Source of the DNA: an uncultured Eubacteriales bacterium
GTDB taxonomy: Bacteria > Bacillota > Clostridia > Oscillospirales > Butyricicoccaceae
Assembly (NCBI GenBank): GCA_934630445.1
Contig: CAKTWY010000005.1
Location: 1-30,364 of the forward strand
Length of the DNA: 30,364 nt
Direction of reading: 5' to 3'
This document shows, in pieces, positions 1 through 7,165 of the stretch; position 1 is the stretch's first letter, and every line of letters begins with the position of its first letter. The position numbers were made by a program, and so were the translations under genes. The notes beneath the pieces are model-generated. The model had not been told where the DNA came from, made no database searches, and saw only the letters and a program-made list of their open reading frames with translations.

Positions 1-19
1 TCAGGTCAACCAAAAACAC

Positions 20-295
20 TAACCGTTGAGTGAGAGTAGTACAATTTTTATCCCGCGCAAAGAGAGCCGCAGGCGGTGGGATTGCGGTAGCGGGCGGATT
101 TTGGAATGGACTCATGAGGGCGGCCCGAACTCCGTATGGGAGATAGGCGCCGACGGGTACTCTACCCGTTATCAGAAGAGCGCATATGTTGGTATGCGAG
201 AGAGCGGACGGATCATTCCGTCAATTTGGGTGGCACCGCAGAAGCTTATAGAAAGGCTTTTGTCCCATGTATGGGACAAAAGCCTTTTTTGTATT
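20..295 (+). promoter_or_regulatory. T-box riboswitch leader, predicted tRNA-Trp specific
   Basis: This is a tRNA-sensing leader for the downstream trpB-type gene. The base of stem I is visible as TGAGT (27-31) pairing with ACTCA (110-114). The S-turn sequence AGTA is at 35-38. The specifier position reads GAA-TGG-A, giving UGG (Trp) at 107-109. The conserved T-box GGGTGGCACCGCAG is at 228-241. Its TGGC tetranucleotide (231-234) would pair with a tRNA 3' end carrying discriminator G, as expected for bacterial tRNA-Trp. An intrinsic terminator follows directly. By family knowledge, uncharged tRNA-Trp should promote antitermination, so the gene would be on when tryptophan is short. The promoter lies at or before the window edge. 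Confidence 0.93.
252..292 (+). terminator. T-box intrinsic terminator
   Basis: A perfect 17-bp stem (252-268 with 271-287) is followed by a T run. It sits just after the T-box motif and before trpB, so it is the regulated terminator of the leader. Confidence 0.93.
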
Positions 296-321
296 TATTT
301 TTAAGAAAGGATGAACCAACC

Positions 322-1689
322 ATGGCCAAGAACATTCCCTACAAAATCTATCTGACTGAAGATGAGATGCCGAAATACTGGTATGATATGCGCGCCGACC
401 TGAAGGAACTGCCCGATCCGATGCTGAACCCCGCAACCGGAAAACCTGTTACCTCCGACGATCTGCGTCCCGTTTTCTGCGACGAGCTGATCGCACAGGA
501 ACTCAATACGACCCAGCGCGAAATTCCCATTCCGGAGGAAGTGCGCGACTTCTACAGGATGTACCGCCCCTCCCCCACCGTGCGCGCCTACTGCCTGGAA
601 AAGCTCCTTGACACACCGGCGCACATCTACTATAAATTTGAAGGCTCAAACACCTCCGGCTCTCATAAGTTAAACTCTGCCGCGGCGCAGGTCTATTACG
701 CGAAAAAGCAGGGCATCACAAGCGTTACGACCGAGACGGGCGCCGGTCAGTGGGGCACGGCGCTCGCCATGGCGTGCGCATATTACGGCCTTGACCTGAA
801 GGTCTATATGGTCAAGGTTTCCGCCGAGCAGAAGCCGTATCGCAAAGCAGTCATCGAAACGTACGGCGGCAAGGTGATCCCCTCTCCGTCCGACACGACA
901 AACGCCGGGCGCAAAATCCTCGCCGAAAACCCCGGAACCGGCGGCTCGCTTGGCTGCGCGATCTCCGAGGCGATCGAAACCGCTGTTTCCACGCCGAACT
1001 GCCGCTACGTGCTGGGCAGCGTGCTGAACCATGTGCTGCTGCATCAGTCGGTAATCGGCCTCGAAGCACGCGCGGCGCTCGAAAAATATGGCGTTGCTCC
1101 TGACATCATTATCGGCTGCGCAGGCGGCGGGTCGAACCTCGGCGGCCTCATTGCCCCTTACGTCAGGGATAAAATCGCGGGCGCGGACCTGCGCCTCATT
1201 GCGGTAGAGCCCGCCTCCTGCCCCTCGCTGACGCGCGGCAAATACGCCTACGACTTCGGCGACACGGGTAAAACCACGCCGCTGATGCGCATGTATACGC
1301 TCGGCAACGGCTTTATGCCCTCGCCGAACCACGCGGGCGGGCTGCGGTATCACGGCATGAACAGCATTCTCTCCAAGCTCCACCACGACGGCTATCTTGA
1401 AGCGCGCTCGTATGAACAAAGCCGTGTGTTCGACGCCGCCGCCACCTTCGCCCGCTGCGAGGGCATCCTGCCCGCTCCGGAATCGTCTCACGCGATCCGC
1501 GCTGCGATCGACGAGGCGCTCGCCTGCAAAGAGACTGGCGAACACAAAAATATTCTCTTCGGCCTCACCGGAACGGGGTATTTCGACATGGCGGCCTACA
1601 TGGCGTATAACGCCGGTGCCATGACCGATTATGTGCCGACCGAGGAAGATCTTGCAAAGGGATTTGCCACGCTGCCGGATATCGGCTGA
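322..1689 (+). CDS. trpB: Tryptophan synthase beta chain, TrpB2 type
   Basis: A PLP enzyme of 455 aa that should condense indole with serine to give tryptophan. The N-terminal extension and length match the TrpB2 (TrpB-related) subfamily rather than classical TrpB of about 400 aa. The PLP lysine is in the motif GSHKLNS, and the phosphate-binding loop GGGSNLGG is seen in the second half. ATG at 322 is chosen because AAGAAAGG lies about 11 nt upstream; the open frame extends to 136 but runs through the T-box and terminator. No trpA or other trp gene follows: convergent hairpins close the transcript after the stop. TrpB2 enzymes are thought to work without TrpA, possibly salvaging free indole. 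That role is inferred; control by tRNA-Trp is supported by the leader. Confidence 0.93.
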   Translation: MAKNIPYKIYLTEDEMPKYWYDMRADLKELPDPMLNPATGKPVTSDDLRPVFCDELIAQELNTTQREIPIPEEVRDFYRMYRPSPTVRAYCLEKLLDTPAHIYYKFEGSNTSGSHKLNSAAAQVYYAKKQGITSVTTETGAGQWGTALAMACAYYGLDLKVYMVKVSAEQKPYRKAVIETYGGKVIPSPSDTTNAGRKILAENPGTGGSLGCAISEAIETAVSTPNCRYVLGSVLNHVLLHQSVIGLEARAALEKYGVAPDIIIGCAGGGSNLGGLIAPYVRDKIAGADLRLIAVEPASCPSLTRGKYAYDFGDTGKTTPLMRMYTLGNGFMPSPNHAGGLRYHGMNSILSKLHHDGYLEARSYEQSRVFDAAATFARCEGILPAPESSHAIRAAIDEALACKETGEHKNILFGLTGTGYFDMAAYMAYNAGAMTDYVPTEEDLAKGFATLPDIG

Positions 1690-1715
1690 TTCCGTCCTCA
1701 GTTTTGCAAAGCTTA

Positions 1716-1803
1716 CGGCAGCAAGGCGATTCCGGTCGCCTTGCTGCCGCACCGACAAATAAGACCGCCCCGGACGCCTGACAGCGTCCGGGGCGGTCAT
1801 TTG
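1716..1803. terminator. Double hairpin between convergent genes
   Basis: Two perfect stems stand in tandem: 14 bp (1716-1729 with 1736-1749) and 15 bp (1763-1777 with 1784-1798). CAAAT and ATTTG flank the second stem and extend it. The pair lies between trpB (+) and the Cys-rich gene (-), and the second stem can act as a bidirectional terminator. Confidence 0.85.
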
Positions 1804-1816
1804 TTTGATCGACAAG

Positions 1817-2641
1817 TCAGCAGTGCCTTTTGCAGCCGCAGTCGGGGCCTGCAGGAGGCAGCGGCGTAGGCATACGCAGTTCAGGCGGGAAGAATTCATC
1901 CACAGGGAACTTAAACTTTTCAAACAGAGCGCACGGGTCGGAGTTATCCACACAGCACTCTTTTTCCGGCATACAAATGTCATAGGCGGGCATAAGTAGC
2001 TGAATGTCGCGCTCGAGCTTGATGATCGCGAACTGACCGAGCGTAACGTAAAGCTTTCTGCCGTCACTGCAGCGGTCGATCTCGTCGTCAAAGCATGTGC
2101 AGATACGCTCGGGTATGTCTGTCAGGTCACAGGGGCAACACTGTTCAACAACCTTCGCCCCCAAAAACACCGGGTCGACGACCTCAACCACGGCAATGGG
2201 CAGGTTGGTCTTTTCGAACGTCTGGGTGTCCATTGCGTCAGGCACGTATTTGGAACTGAAAATACGCACGTTCCCCTCGCTGCCAAAAAGCACAGTGCGC
2301 TTTTCGTGCGTTGCGAGTCCGCAGATCTCCGCCGGTCTGCAGCCGGGGATTGTCGCCTCTGCGGTGATTTTGTAAAAGTAGCGTACATCGACCGTGTAAA
2401 AGCCGCAGTTAAAGGGCACAGGCTCAACATCGATATACACCCATAGAAGCTCCGCTTTCCTCGGTTTGACGCAGCTCGACTGCTCCAGACGCTCCTGTGA
2501 GCTGCGCGTTAAATAAACGCGCACATCACGCAGACACTCCTTATCCTTGACCGAGTCGTATACCTTCTTCGTATGCGTGCAGACAGCCTCTTTGATGCAG
2601 GCGCCGTTGTTTACGGGGCCGGGCAGAACCTTATCTGGCAT
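1817..2641 (-). CDS. Conserved cysteine-rich protein of unknown function
   Basis: A 274-aa protein with 20 cysteines, seven of them in pairs or clusters such as CCPC, CTC, ECC and a CGCKRHC tail. I recognise the general type (N-terminal KEAVC, YDS and DLRVYLT-like blocks, then an aromatic stretch around VPFNCGFYTVDVRYFYK) as a conserved clostridial hypothetical, but no function is established. It has no signal peptide and no membrane segment. Hydrophobic beta-like stretches alternate with Cys-rich loops, compatible with a disulfide- or metal-stabilised shell or coat protein, though this is inference only. ATG at 2641 follows a GGGAGG ribosome-binding site. An inverted repeat lies about 25 nt upstream. 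It appears monocistronic. Confidence 0.8.
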   Translation of the reverse strand: MPDKVLPGPVNNGACIKEAVCTHTKKVYDSVKDKECLRDVRVYLTRSSQERLEQSSCVKPRKAELLWVYIDVEPVPFNCGFYTVDVRYFYKITAEATIPGCRPAEICGLATHEKRTVLFGSEGNVRIFSSKYVPDAMDTQTFEKTNLPIAVVEVVDPVFLGAKVVEQCCPCDLTDIPERICTCFDDEIDRCSDGRKLYVTLGQFAIIKLERDIQLLMPAYDICMPEKECCVDNSDPCALFEKFKFPVDEFFPPELRMPTPLPPAGPDCGCKRHC

Positions 2642-2665
2642 TTGAGTAACCTCCCGAAAACTTAT

Positions 2666-2684
2666 ATTGAAGATTCACTTCAAT
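2666..2684. repeat. Inverted repeat upstream of the Cys-rich gene
   Basis: ATTGAAG and CTTCAAT are perfect 7-bp arms with a 5-nt spacer, 25-43 nt upstream of the minus-strand start at 2641. It may be an operator or a 5'-UTR hairpin. No convincing sigma-A promoter could be assigned here. Confidence 0.5.
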
Positions 2685-2755
2685 AACAGTTTATGTAGCG
2701 GGAAGTAAATTGTGAAATCATTTTATGCAAACAATTTGTCCGCCGCGGCAAAATT

Positions 2756-3337
2756 TCAGATATTCATCCTGTCGAAGACGCCCGACTTCTCCAGCGCGCT
2801 GCGGATCGGCATCACAAGAAGACTGGATGCAACGATCGCGATCACAGCGTTGACGGATGAGGTCAGGATACGCGGCACATTTGAAACAAGCGCGGGAACA
2901 AACGCACTCCCGGCAAGCATCAGTTCGATCACATTTTTACTGATATATAATATGACATAGCTCACCGCGCCGCACACAGCGCCTGCAACATTCCGCGCAG
3001 GCCGCTTCCCTTTCGCGCCGCCCGCATGAGCGATCGTGCCGCAGATGAAAGCCATCATAAAAAAGAACAGCAGCGTAAAGGGCGCTGAGGCGACATACTT
3101 GGGGTTGGAAAGATCAAAAAGCATCGATCCGATGCCCGCTGCAAGGCCGCCGCGCACACCGCCGAACCACATCCCCGCCAGAAGGCACAGGACGTTGGCG
3201 ACCTTGAGCATCGTTTCCCCCGCAGGCGGCACTTCGATGGGGATGCGCACAAAACTCGTCACTACAAATATCATGGCAGCCATCAGCGCAACCACGACGA
3301 TATCATACACGGAAAACCCTTTTTTCTTTTTCTGCAC
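2756..3337 (-). CDS. ECF transporter S component (vitamin or precursor uptake)
   Basis: A 193-aa integral membrane protein with about five to six hydrophobic helices. The opening, a basic stretch followed by FSVYDIVVVALMAAMIFVVT, is typical of substrate-binding S components of energy-coupling-factor transporters. It would bind a vitamin or related small molecule and work with the EcfA1/A2/T module. None of those genes is in the window, so it is probably a stand-alone (group II) S component sharing a central energising module. The start is GTG at 3337, preceded by GGAAGGTG at good spacing. The substrate cannot be told: the short 5' leader leaves no room for a recognisable riboswitch. Confidence 0.85.
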   Translation of the reverse strand: MQKKKKGFSVYDIVVVALMAAMIFVVTSFVRIPIEVPPAGETMLKVANVLCLLAGMWFGGVRGGLAAGIGSMLFDLSNPKYVASAPFTLLFFFMMAFICGTIAHAGGAKGKRPARNVAGAVCGAVSYVILYISKNVIELMLAGSAFVPALVSNVPRILTSSVNAVIAIVASSLLVMPIRSALEKSGVFDRMNI

Positions 3338-3405
3338 AGCAAAACACCTTCCAGTTGTGCCCGCACGACAAACTGCATGCGAACAAAATAAACGCTCTGC
3401 TCTCG

Positions 3406-3437
3406 ATTATACAACGCTCTCTTTCCGTTGTAAACGG
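3406..3437 (-). promoter_or_regulatory. Promoter of the ECF S-component gene
   Basis: On the minus strand, TTTACA (3429-3434), a 17-nt spacer and TATAAT (3406-3411) form a near-consensus sigma-A promoter. A small dyad, CCGTT-GTA-AACGG (3425-3437), overlaps the -35 box and could bind a repressor. The leader to the GTG start is about 60 nt. Confidence 0.75.
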
Positions 3438-3750
3438 CTGTTCATACTTTCAGCAAAATGCACGATATGATGCGGACAGATGTACAGCCCCGTGTGACTT
3501 ATGATGTGATTATCTTTATGCATTTACAGCTCACTTGTTGGCACCATTGCCAAAAATTGCTGCAATATTTTTATATCTCGACTAAATGAAAAACTTTTTC
3601 TTCAGAAGCTGCGTGCCTTTTTCAAAAGTTGTACAGAACAAACAACGCATTATCAGATAATATCCACAAAACAAATCTTTATTTTCGTATATATTCGCAC
3701 ATTTTGTCACATTTGCTCTATTTTTTATTCATTTAATTATTTCATTTTTA
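3438..3750. other. AT-rich divergent intergenic region
   Basis: No coding potential was recognised between the ECF promoter and the sugar-operon promoter. The one clear structure is a perfect dyad, TTGGCA-N4-TGCCAA at 3538-3553, which is operator-like. No catabolite-responsive element (cre) matching the usual consensus was found. Confidence 0.5.
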
Positions 3751-3779
3751 TTGACAATGCCCAACTAGTTGATTACACT
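3751..3779 (+). promoter_or_regulatory. Promoter of the sugar ABC operon with internal palindrome
   Basis: TTGACA (3751-3756), a 17-nt spacer and TACACT (3774-3779). The spacer contains the 10-bp palindrome CAACTAGTTG (3762-3771), placed where a bound repressor would block polymerase. This suggests regulation by an unidentified factor. Confidence 0.7.
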
Positions 3780-3846
3780 ACATGCGTCGACATTGTGCAC
3801 AATATCCGAAATGATACAATCGTATATATGTGGAGGGAATTACAAA

Positions 3847-5157
3847 ATGCAAAAACGGCATTTAGCAAAACTCTGCTCTTTCATATTGGCATGCCTTATT
3901 CTTGTGGGTTGTCTGTCCGGCTGCGCGGCGAAAAAAGATCCCGTTACCTGGCTGGTTCCCACAAGTGCTGAGCAGTTAAAGAGCTATCAGGCCCTTTTCG
4001 CCCGCTTTACGGAAGAAACAGGTATTGAATCCGAGGTCATAGGATCTGAGTATTCTCAGATCTATCCCAAACTGCAGACCATGATCGCCAGCAAGGCAGT
4101 TCCTGAGGTGCATGCATATGGAACCGAATTTGTTCCCTGGGCCGCGCGCGGGGCGATGACGCCAATGGACAGTTATATCGAGGAAAACAACTTCGACATG
4201 AGCCGTTTTAACCAGAATATGGTCGAATCCCTGCAGTGGAAGGGCGAACAGTACGAAATTCCTCTCGGTATGGGCACATGCGTTCTTTTCTATAACAAAG
4301 CTTTATTTGAAGAAGCCGGCGTAGAGGAGCCAACGCATGACTGGGGAGACGGTTCCTGGACCATGGAGGCATTTCTCGAAACCGCACAGAAACTGACGCT
4401 GGACAGTCAGGGCCGCAATGCTCTTGATCCCAACTTTGATGAAGAAAACATTGTGCAATTCGGTATAGGCGGGATGCAGACGTACTGGTTCTATCCCTGG
4501 TATTTCGGCGGCGACTGGACAGATCCCGAGGTAACAAAGTTCACCGGGAATGAGCCGGAAGCCATTGAAGCAATGCAGTTTATCTCAGATCTGAGCAACA
4601 AATACCATGTCATGCCGACCGCAGAGCAGTCTCAGGCGATGTCCGCCGGGGGCAATCTCTTCCTTACCGGCCGCGTGGCAATGTCTGTAGAGGGCTCCTG
4701 GGACTGCGTCACATTTGAACAGGCGGATTTTGAATGGGACATCGCATGCACTCCTATGGGAAAGCAGCACTCCATCGTCCTGTTCACAGACGGCATCGGC
4801 ATCGGCGCCAACTGCAACAACCTCGAAGGCGGCTGGGAGCTGATGGAGTGGATCTTCAACGATCATGAAAATTATATGGAAATGCTCGACGCGATGTACG
4901 CCATGATGACGATCCCCGCCATGACGGACGCCACCGATGAAGTGAAGGATATATTGGCGCAGCGCTATCCGGGCGTCGATATCAACGTCATGTTCGATGC
5001 CGCCGAGCAGGAAGACGCGTGTCCGGTTTACATGCGCTATCACGAGAATTTCACCCAGATGGATGAAATTTTGAGGCAGGAAGCGATCGACCCGATCTCT
5101 ACCGGCGAGATCAGCGCGGAAGAAGCTTTGAATGCGGTTGCGGATGATATCCAGTAA
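3847..5157 (+). CDS. Carbohydrate ABC transporter substrate-binding lipoprotein
   Basis: A 436-aa extracellular solute-binding protein (family 1, MalE/UgpB-like) that would capture a sugar or oligosaccharide. The signal peptide is of lipoprotein type: basic start, hydrophobic core to about residue 22, then lipobox-like LVGC (Cys22) or LSGC (Cys26). Either cysteine could be the lipidated one. Typical family text such as YEIPLGMGTCVLFYNKALFEEAG and repeated aromatic residues (tryptophan/tyrosine) suits sugar stacking. ATG at 3847 follows GGAGGG; the longer open frame to 3769 overlaps the promoter. It is the first gene of an operon with two permeases. The substrate is unknown, as no glycoside hydrolase is linked. 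Confidence 0.92.
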   Translation: MQKRHLAKLCSFILACLILVGCLSGCAAKKDPVTWLVPTSAEQLKSYQALFARFTEETGIESEVIGSEYSQIYPKLQTMIASKAVPEVHAYGTEFVPWAARGAMTPMDSYIEENNFDMSRFNQNMVESLQWKGEQYEIPLGMGTCVLFYNKALFEEAGVEEPTHDWGDGSWTMEAFLETAQKLTLDSQGRNALDPNFDEENIVQFGIGGMQTYWFYPWYFGGDWTDPEVTKFTGNEPEAIEAMQFISDLSNKYHVMPTAEQSQAMSAGGNLFLTGRVAMSVEGSWDCVTFEQADFEWDIACTPMGKQHSIVLFTDGIGIGANCNNLEGGWELMEWIFNDHENYMEMLDAMYAMMTIPAMTDATDEVKDILAQRYPGVDINVMFDAAEQEDACPVYMRYHENFTQMDEILRQEAIDPISTGEISAEEALNAVADDIQ

Positions 5158-5178
5158 CTGATCGATGATATCCAGTAA
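5143..5178 (+). repeat. Direct repeat duplicating the stop-codon region
   Basis: GATGATATCCAGTAA occurs at 5143-5157, where it encodes the last four residues and stop, and again at 5164-5178, 21 nt later in the same frame. It looks like a small tandem duplication, so reading through the first TAA would add only six residues before an identical stop. Confidence 0.8.
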
Positions 5179-5192
5179 TCCCATCGATTAAG

Positions 5193-5234
5193 CGCGCACC
5201 AGGGCAGACTTTAACGAGTTTGCCCTGGTGCGCG
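5193..5234 (+). other. Intercistronic stem-loop in the sugar ABC operon
   Basis: A perfect 14-bp stem (5193-5206 with 5221-5234) with a 14-nt loop, extendable by TTAA/TTAA around one bulged G. It lies between the binding-protein stop and the first permease ribosome-binding site and has no T run. It is more likely an mRNA-stabilising or partial attenuation element than a full terminator, consistent with higher expression of the binding protein than the permeases. Confidence 0.75.
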
Positions 5235-5252
5235 TTAAAAGGAGAGAAAAAA

Positions 5253-6197
5253 ATGAGCGTTTCCACCCGCGGGCAAAATCATGCAAAGCGCATGAGCGTT
5301 ATGCAAAGACAGGAAGAGCGATGCTTTTTTGCGCTCATATCCCCCTGGATCGCAGGCTTTCTTATTTTTACATTGGTTCCGATGGTTGCATCAGGCGTTC
5401 TCAGTTTTATGGAATGGGACTATATCAACGCGCCTGAATTTGTCGGATTGCAGAATTACCAGAATCTGTTCGTGGACAAATTGTTTTATAAATCTCTGTC
5501 GGTCACGGCCATTTATTCGTTTGTTTCCGTGCCGTTGTCTCTGCTGATTTCTTTTTTATTCGCCCTTCTTTTGAACTGCGACATCAAATGCCTGTCCGTC
5601 TTCAGAACCATGTTTTACCTTCCATCCCTTGTCTCGGGCGCAGCTGCCTCCGTGCTGTGGATGTGGATGTTCAACCCCGAATTCGGCGTGCTGAATACAA
5701 TACTGGGATATTTCGGCATCAAAGGCCCCGGCTGGATCTATGATAAAGACTGGGCGCTTACCTCTCTGATCATTATGAGTCTATGGAGCGTGGGCGGAAG
5801 TATGCTGGTTTATCTTTCCGGCCTGCAGGGGATCCCGACTGAACTGTATGAGGCTGCCAAAATCGATGGAGCCAGCAGTTTCACGCGCCTTTTCAAAATA
5901 ACGCTGCCTATGATGACGCCAGTCGTTTTTTATAACCTTATCATGGGGGTTATCGGCTCCTTTCAGACGTTTACGCAGTCCTATGTGATGACTGCCGGCG
6001 GTCCGAGCTACTCTACCTACTTCTATGTATACTATCTCTATCAGAATGCTTTCAAATATTTCAATATCGGCTATGCTTCCGCAATGGCTTGGGTGCTGTT
6101 CTTTATCATCCTGCTGTTTACCGCTCTGATTTTCAAATCCTCTGCCGTGTGGGTGTATTACGAGAGCGAAGCCAAAGGGGGTAAACGGGATGCTTAA
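5253..6197 (+). CDS. Sugar ABC transporter permease (MalF/UgpA type)
   Basis: A 314-aa inner-membrane permease with six predicted helices. The EAA loop that docks with the ATPase is visible as ELYEAAKIDGASSFTRLFKI followed by LPMMTP. An N-terminal cytoplasmic tail of about 30 residues precedes the first helix. ATG at 5253 has AAGGAGA upstream; an open frame from 5220 overlaps the stem-loop and is not preferred. It overlaps the second permease by 8 nt, so the two are translationally coupled and should form a heterodimeric channel. The cognate ATPase is absent here and may be a shared MsmX-like protein encoded elsewhere. Confidence 0.92.
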   Translation: MSVSTRGQNHAKRMSVMQRQEERCFFALISPWIAGFLIFTLVPMVASGVLSFMEWDYINAPEFVGLQNYQNLFVDKLFYKSLSVTAIYSFVSVPLSLLISFLFALLLNCDIKCLSVFRTMFYLPSLVSGAAASVLWMWMFNPEFGVLNTILGYFGIKGPGWIYDKDWALTSLIIMSLWSVGGSMLVYLSGLQGIPTELYEAAKIDGASSFTRLFKITLPMMTPVVFYNLIMGVIGSFQTFTQSYVMTAGGPSYSTYFYVYYLYQNAFKYFNIGYASAMAWVLFFIILLFTALIFKSSAVWVYYESEAKGGKRDA

Positions 6198-7047
6198 CCG
6201 CTCTGTTTTTCAAAGCCAGAAAAGAATGCAGCGTATTTCAAAGTTTTTTATTTATATCATCCTCATCGGGATGAGCGTTCTGTACATGATCCCCTTCGTA
6301 TGGCAGCTTTCAAGTTCTCTGAAAACTGACGCTCAAATTTTTGCCATGCCCCCTAAATGGATCCCCTCTCCCGCACGCTGGGATAATTACTATCAGGTAT
6401 TTGTTCAGGTTCCCTTCTTCCGATTTCTTGCAAATACGCTGACCGTGGCGGTCTTTACGATGATAGCCCATGTTTTTGTATCCGCCATGGTCGGTTATGC
6501 TTTTGCCCGATTAAGGGCGCGCGGAAAAAATATCTTGTTCATTCTGGTGCTTTCCACAATGATGCTGCCTTCACAGGTAACCATGATCCCCAACTTTATT
6601 ATTTTCAAGGAACTCAGGTGGGTCGATACGCTCCTGCCGCTGATCGTTCCTGCATTTTTAGGGGGATCGGCGGTGTATATCTTCCTGTTCCGGCAATATT
6701 TTGCCACCATTCCAAGATCGCTGGACGAAGCCGCCAAGATAGACGGAACCGGGTACTTTGGAACCTTTATACGAATTCTGCTTCCCATGTCTAAGCCCAT
6801 CGTCATCACAACGGCCATCTTCTCCTTTATGGGCAGCTGGAACGATTTCATGGATCCGCTGATCTATCTCAACAGCCTTGAAAACTATACGCTTGCAATC
6901 GGGCTGAATCTGTTCAAGACGCAGTATGTGCAGCACTGGAATTATACGATGGCCTACAGTGTGTTGACGATCATCCCCATTATCACCCTTTTCTTTATCG
7001 CCCAAAAGAGCTTCATTCAGGGGATCGTCATCACCGGCAGCAAATAG
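6190..7047 (+). CDS. Sugar ABC transporter permease (MalG/UgpE type)
   Basis: A 285-aa partner permease with six helices. The EAA motif reads SLDEAAKIDGTGYFGTFIRI followed by LLPMSKP. The C-terminus ends in QKSFIQGIVITGSK, typical of the family. The start overlaps the upstream stop (ATGCTTAA), with a G-rich ribosome-binding site inside the upstream gene. It is the last gene of the operon and is followed by a strong hairpin. No ATPase, regulator or hydrolase gene is attached, so the sugar transported cannot be predicted. Confidence 0.92.
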   Translation: MLNRSVFQSQKRMQRISKFFIYIILIGMSVLYMIPFVWQLSSSLKTDAQIFAMPPKWIPSPARWDNYYQVFVQVPFFRFLANTLTVAVFTMIAHVFVSAMVGYAFARLRARGKNILFILVLSTMMLPSQVTMIPNFIIFKELRWVDTLLPLIVPAFLGGSAVYIFLFRQYFATIPRSLDEAAKIDGTGYFGTFIRILLPMSKPIVITTAIFSFMGSWNDFMDPLIYLNSLENYTLAIGLNLFKTQYVQHWNYTMAYSVLTIIPIITLFFIAQKSFIQGIVITGSK

Positions 7048-7108
7048 GCGTTCCCTGCTGAGCTTAAAAGCAGATCACCATTGGTTCCGTATCTTTTTCT
7101 GAAAAATA

Positions 7109-7165
7109 AAAAGACAAAAAACCAGACGGGCAGGCCCCATCCTGCCCGTCTGGCTTTTTGTCTTT
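7109..7165. terminator. Bidirectional terminator
   Basis: A perfect 13-bp stem (7122-7134 with 7141-7153) is flanked by an A-rich left arm and T-rich right arm that extend the pairing (GACAAAAA with TTTTTGTC). It lies between the convergent permease and Na/Pi cotransporter genes and can stop both. Confidence 0.9.

Noticed and set aside
26..304. 92-aa frame at the window start
   Set aside because: Lies wholly within the T-box leader and its terminator; structured RNA explains the sequence.
670..2091. 473-aa open frame on the minus strand across trpB
   Set aside because: Antisense shadow of trpB: GC-rich codon bias opens the opposite frame, the composition is Arg/Val/Ala-rich and there is no ribosome-binding site or family motif.
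3341..3405. Possible vitamin riboswitch before the ECF S component
   Set aside because: The leader from the mapped promoter motif is only about 60 nt and shows no conserved riboswitch core.
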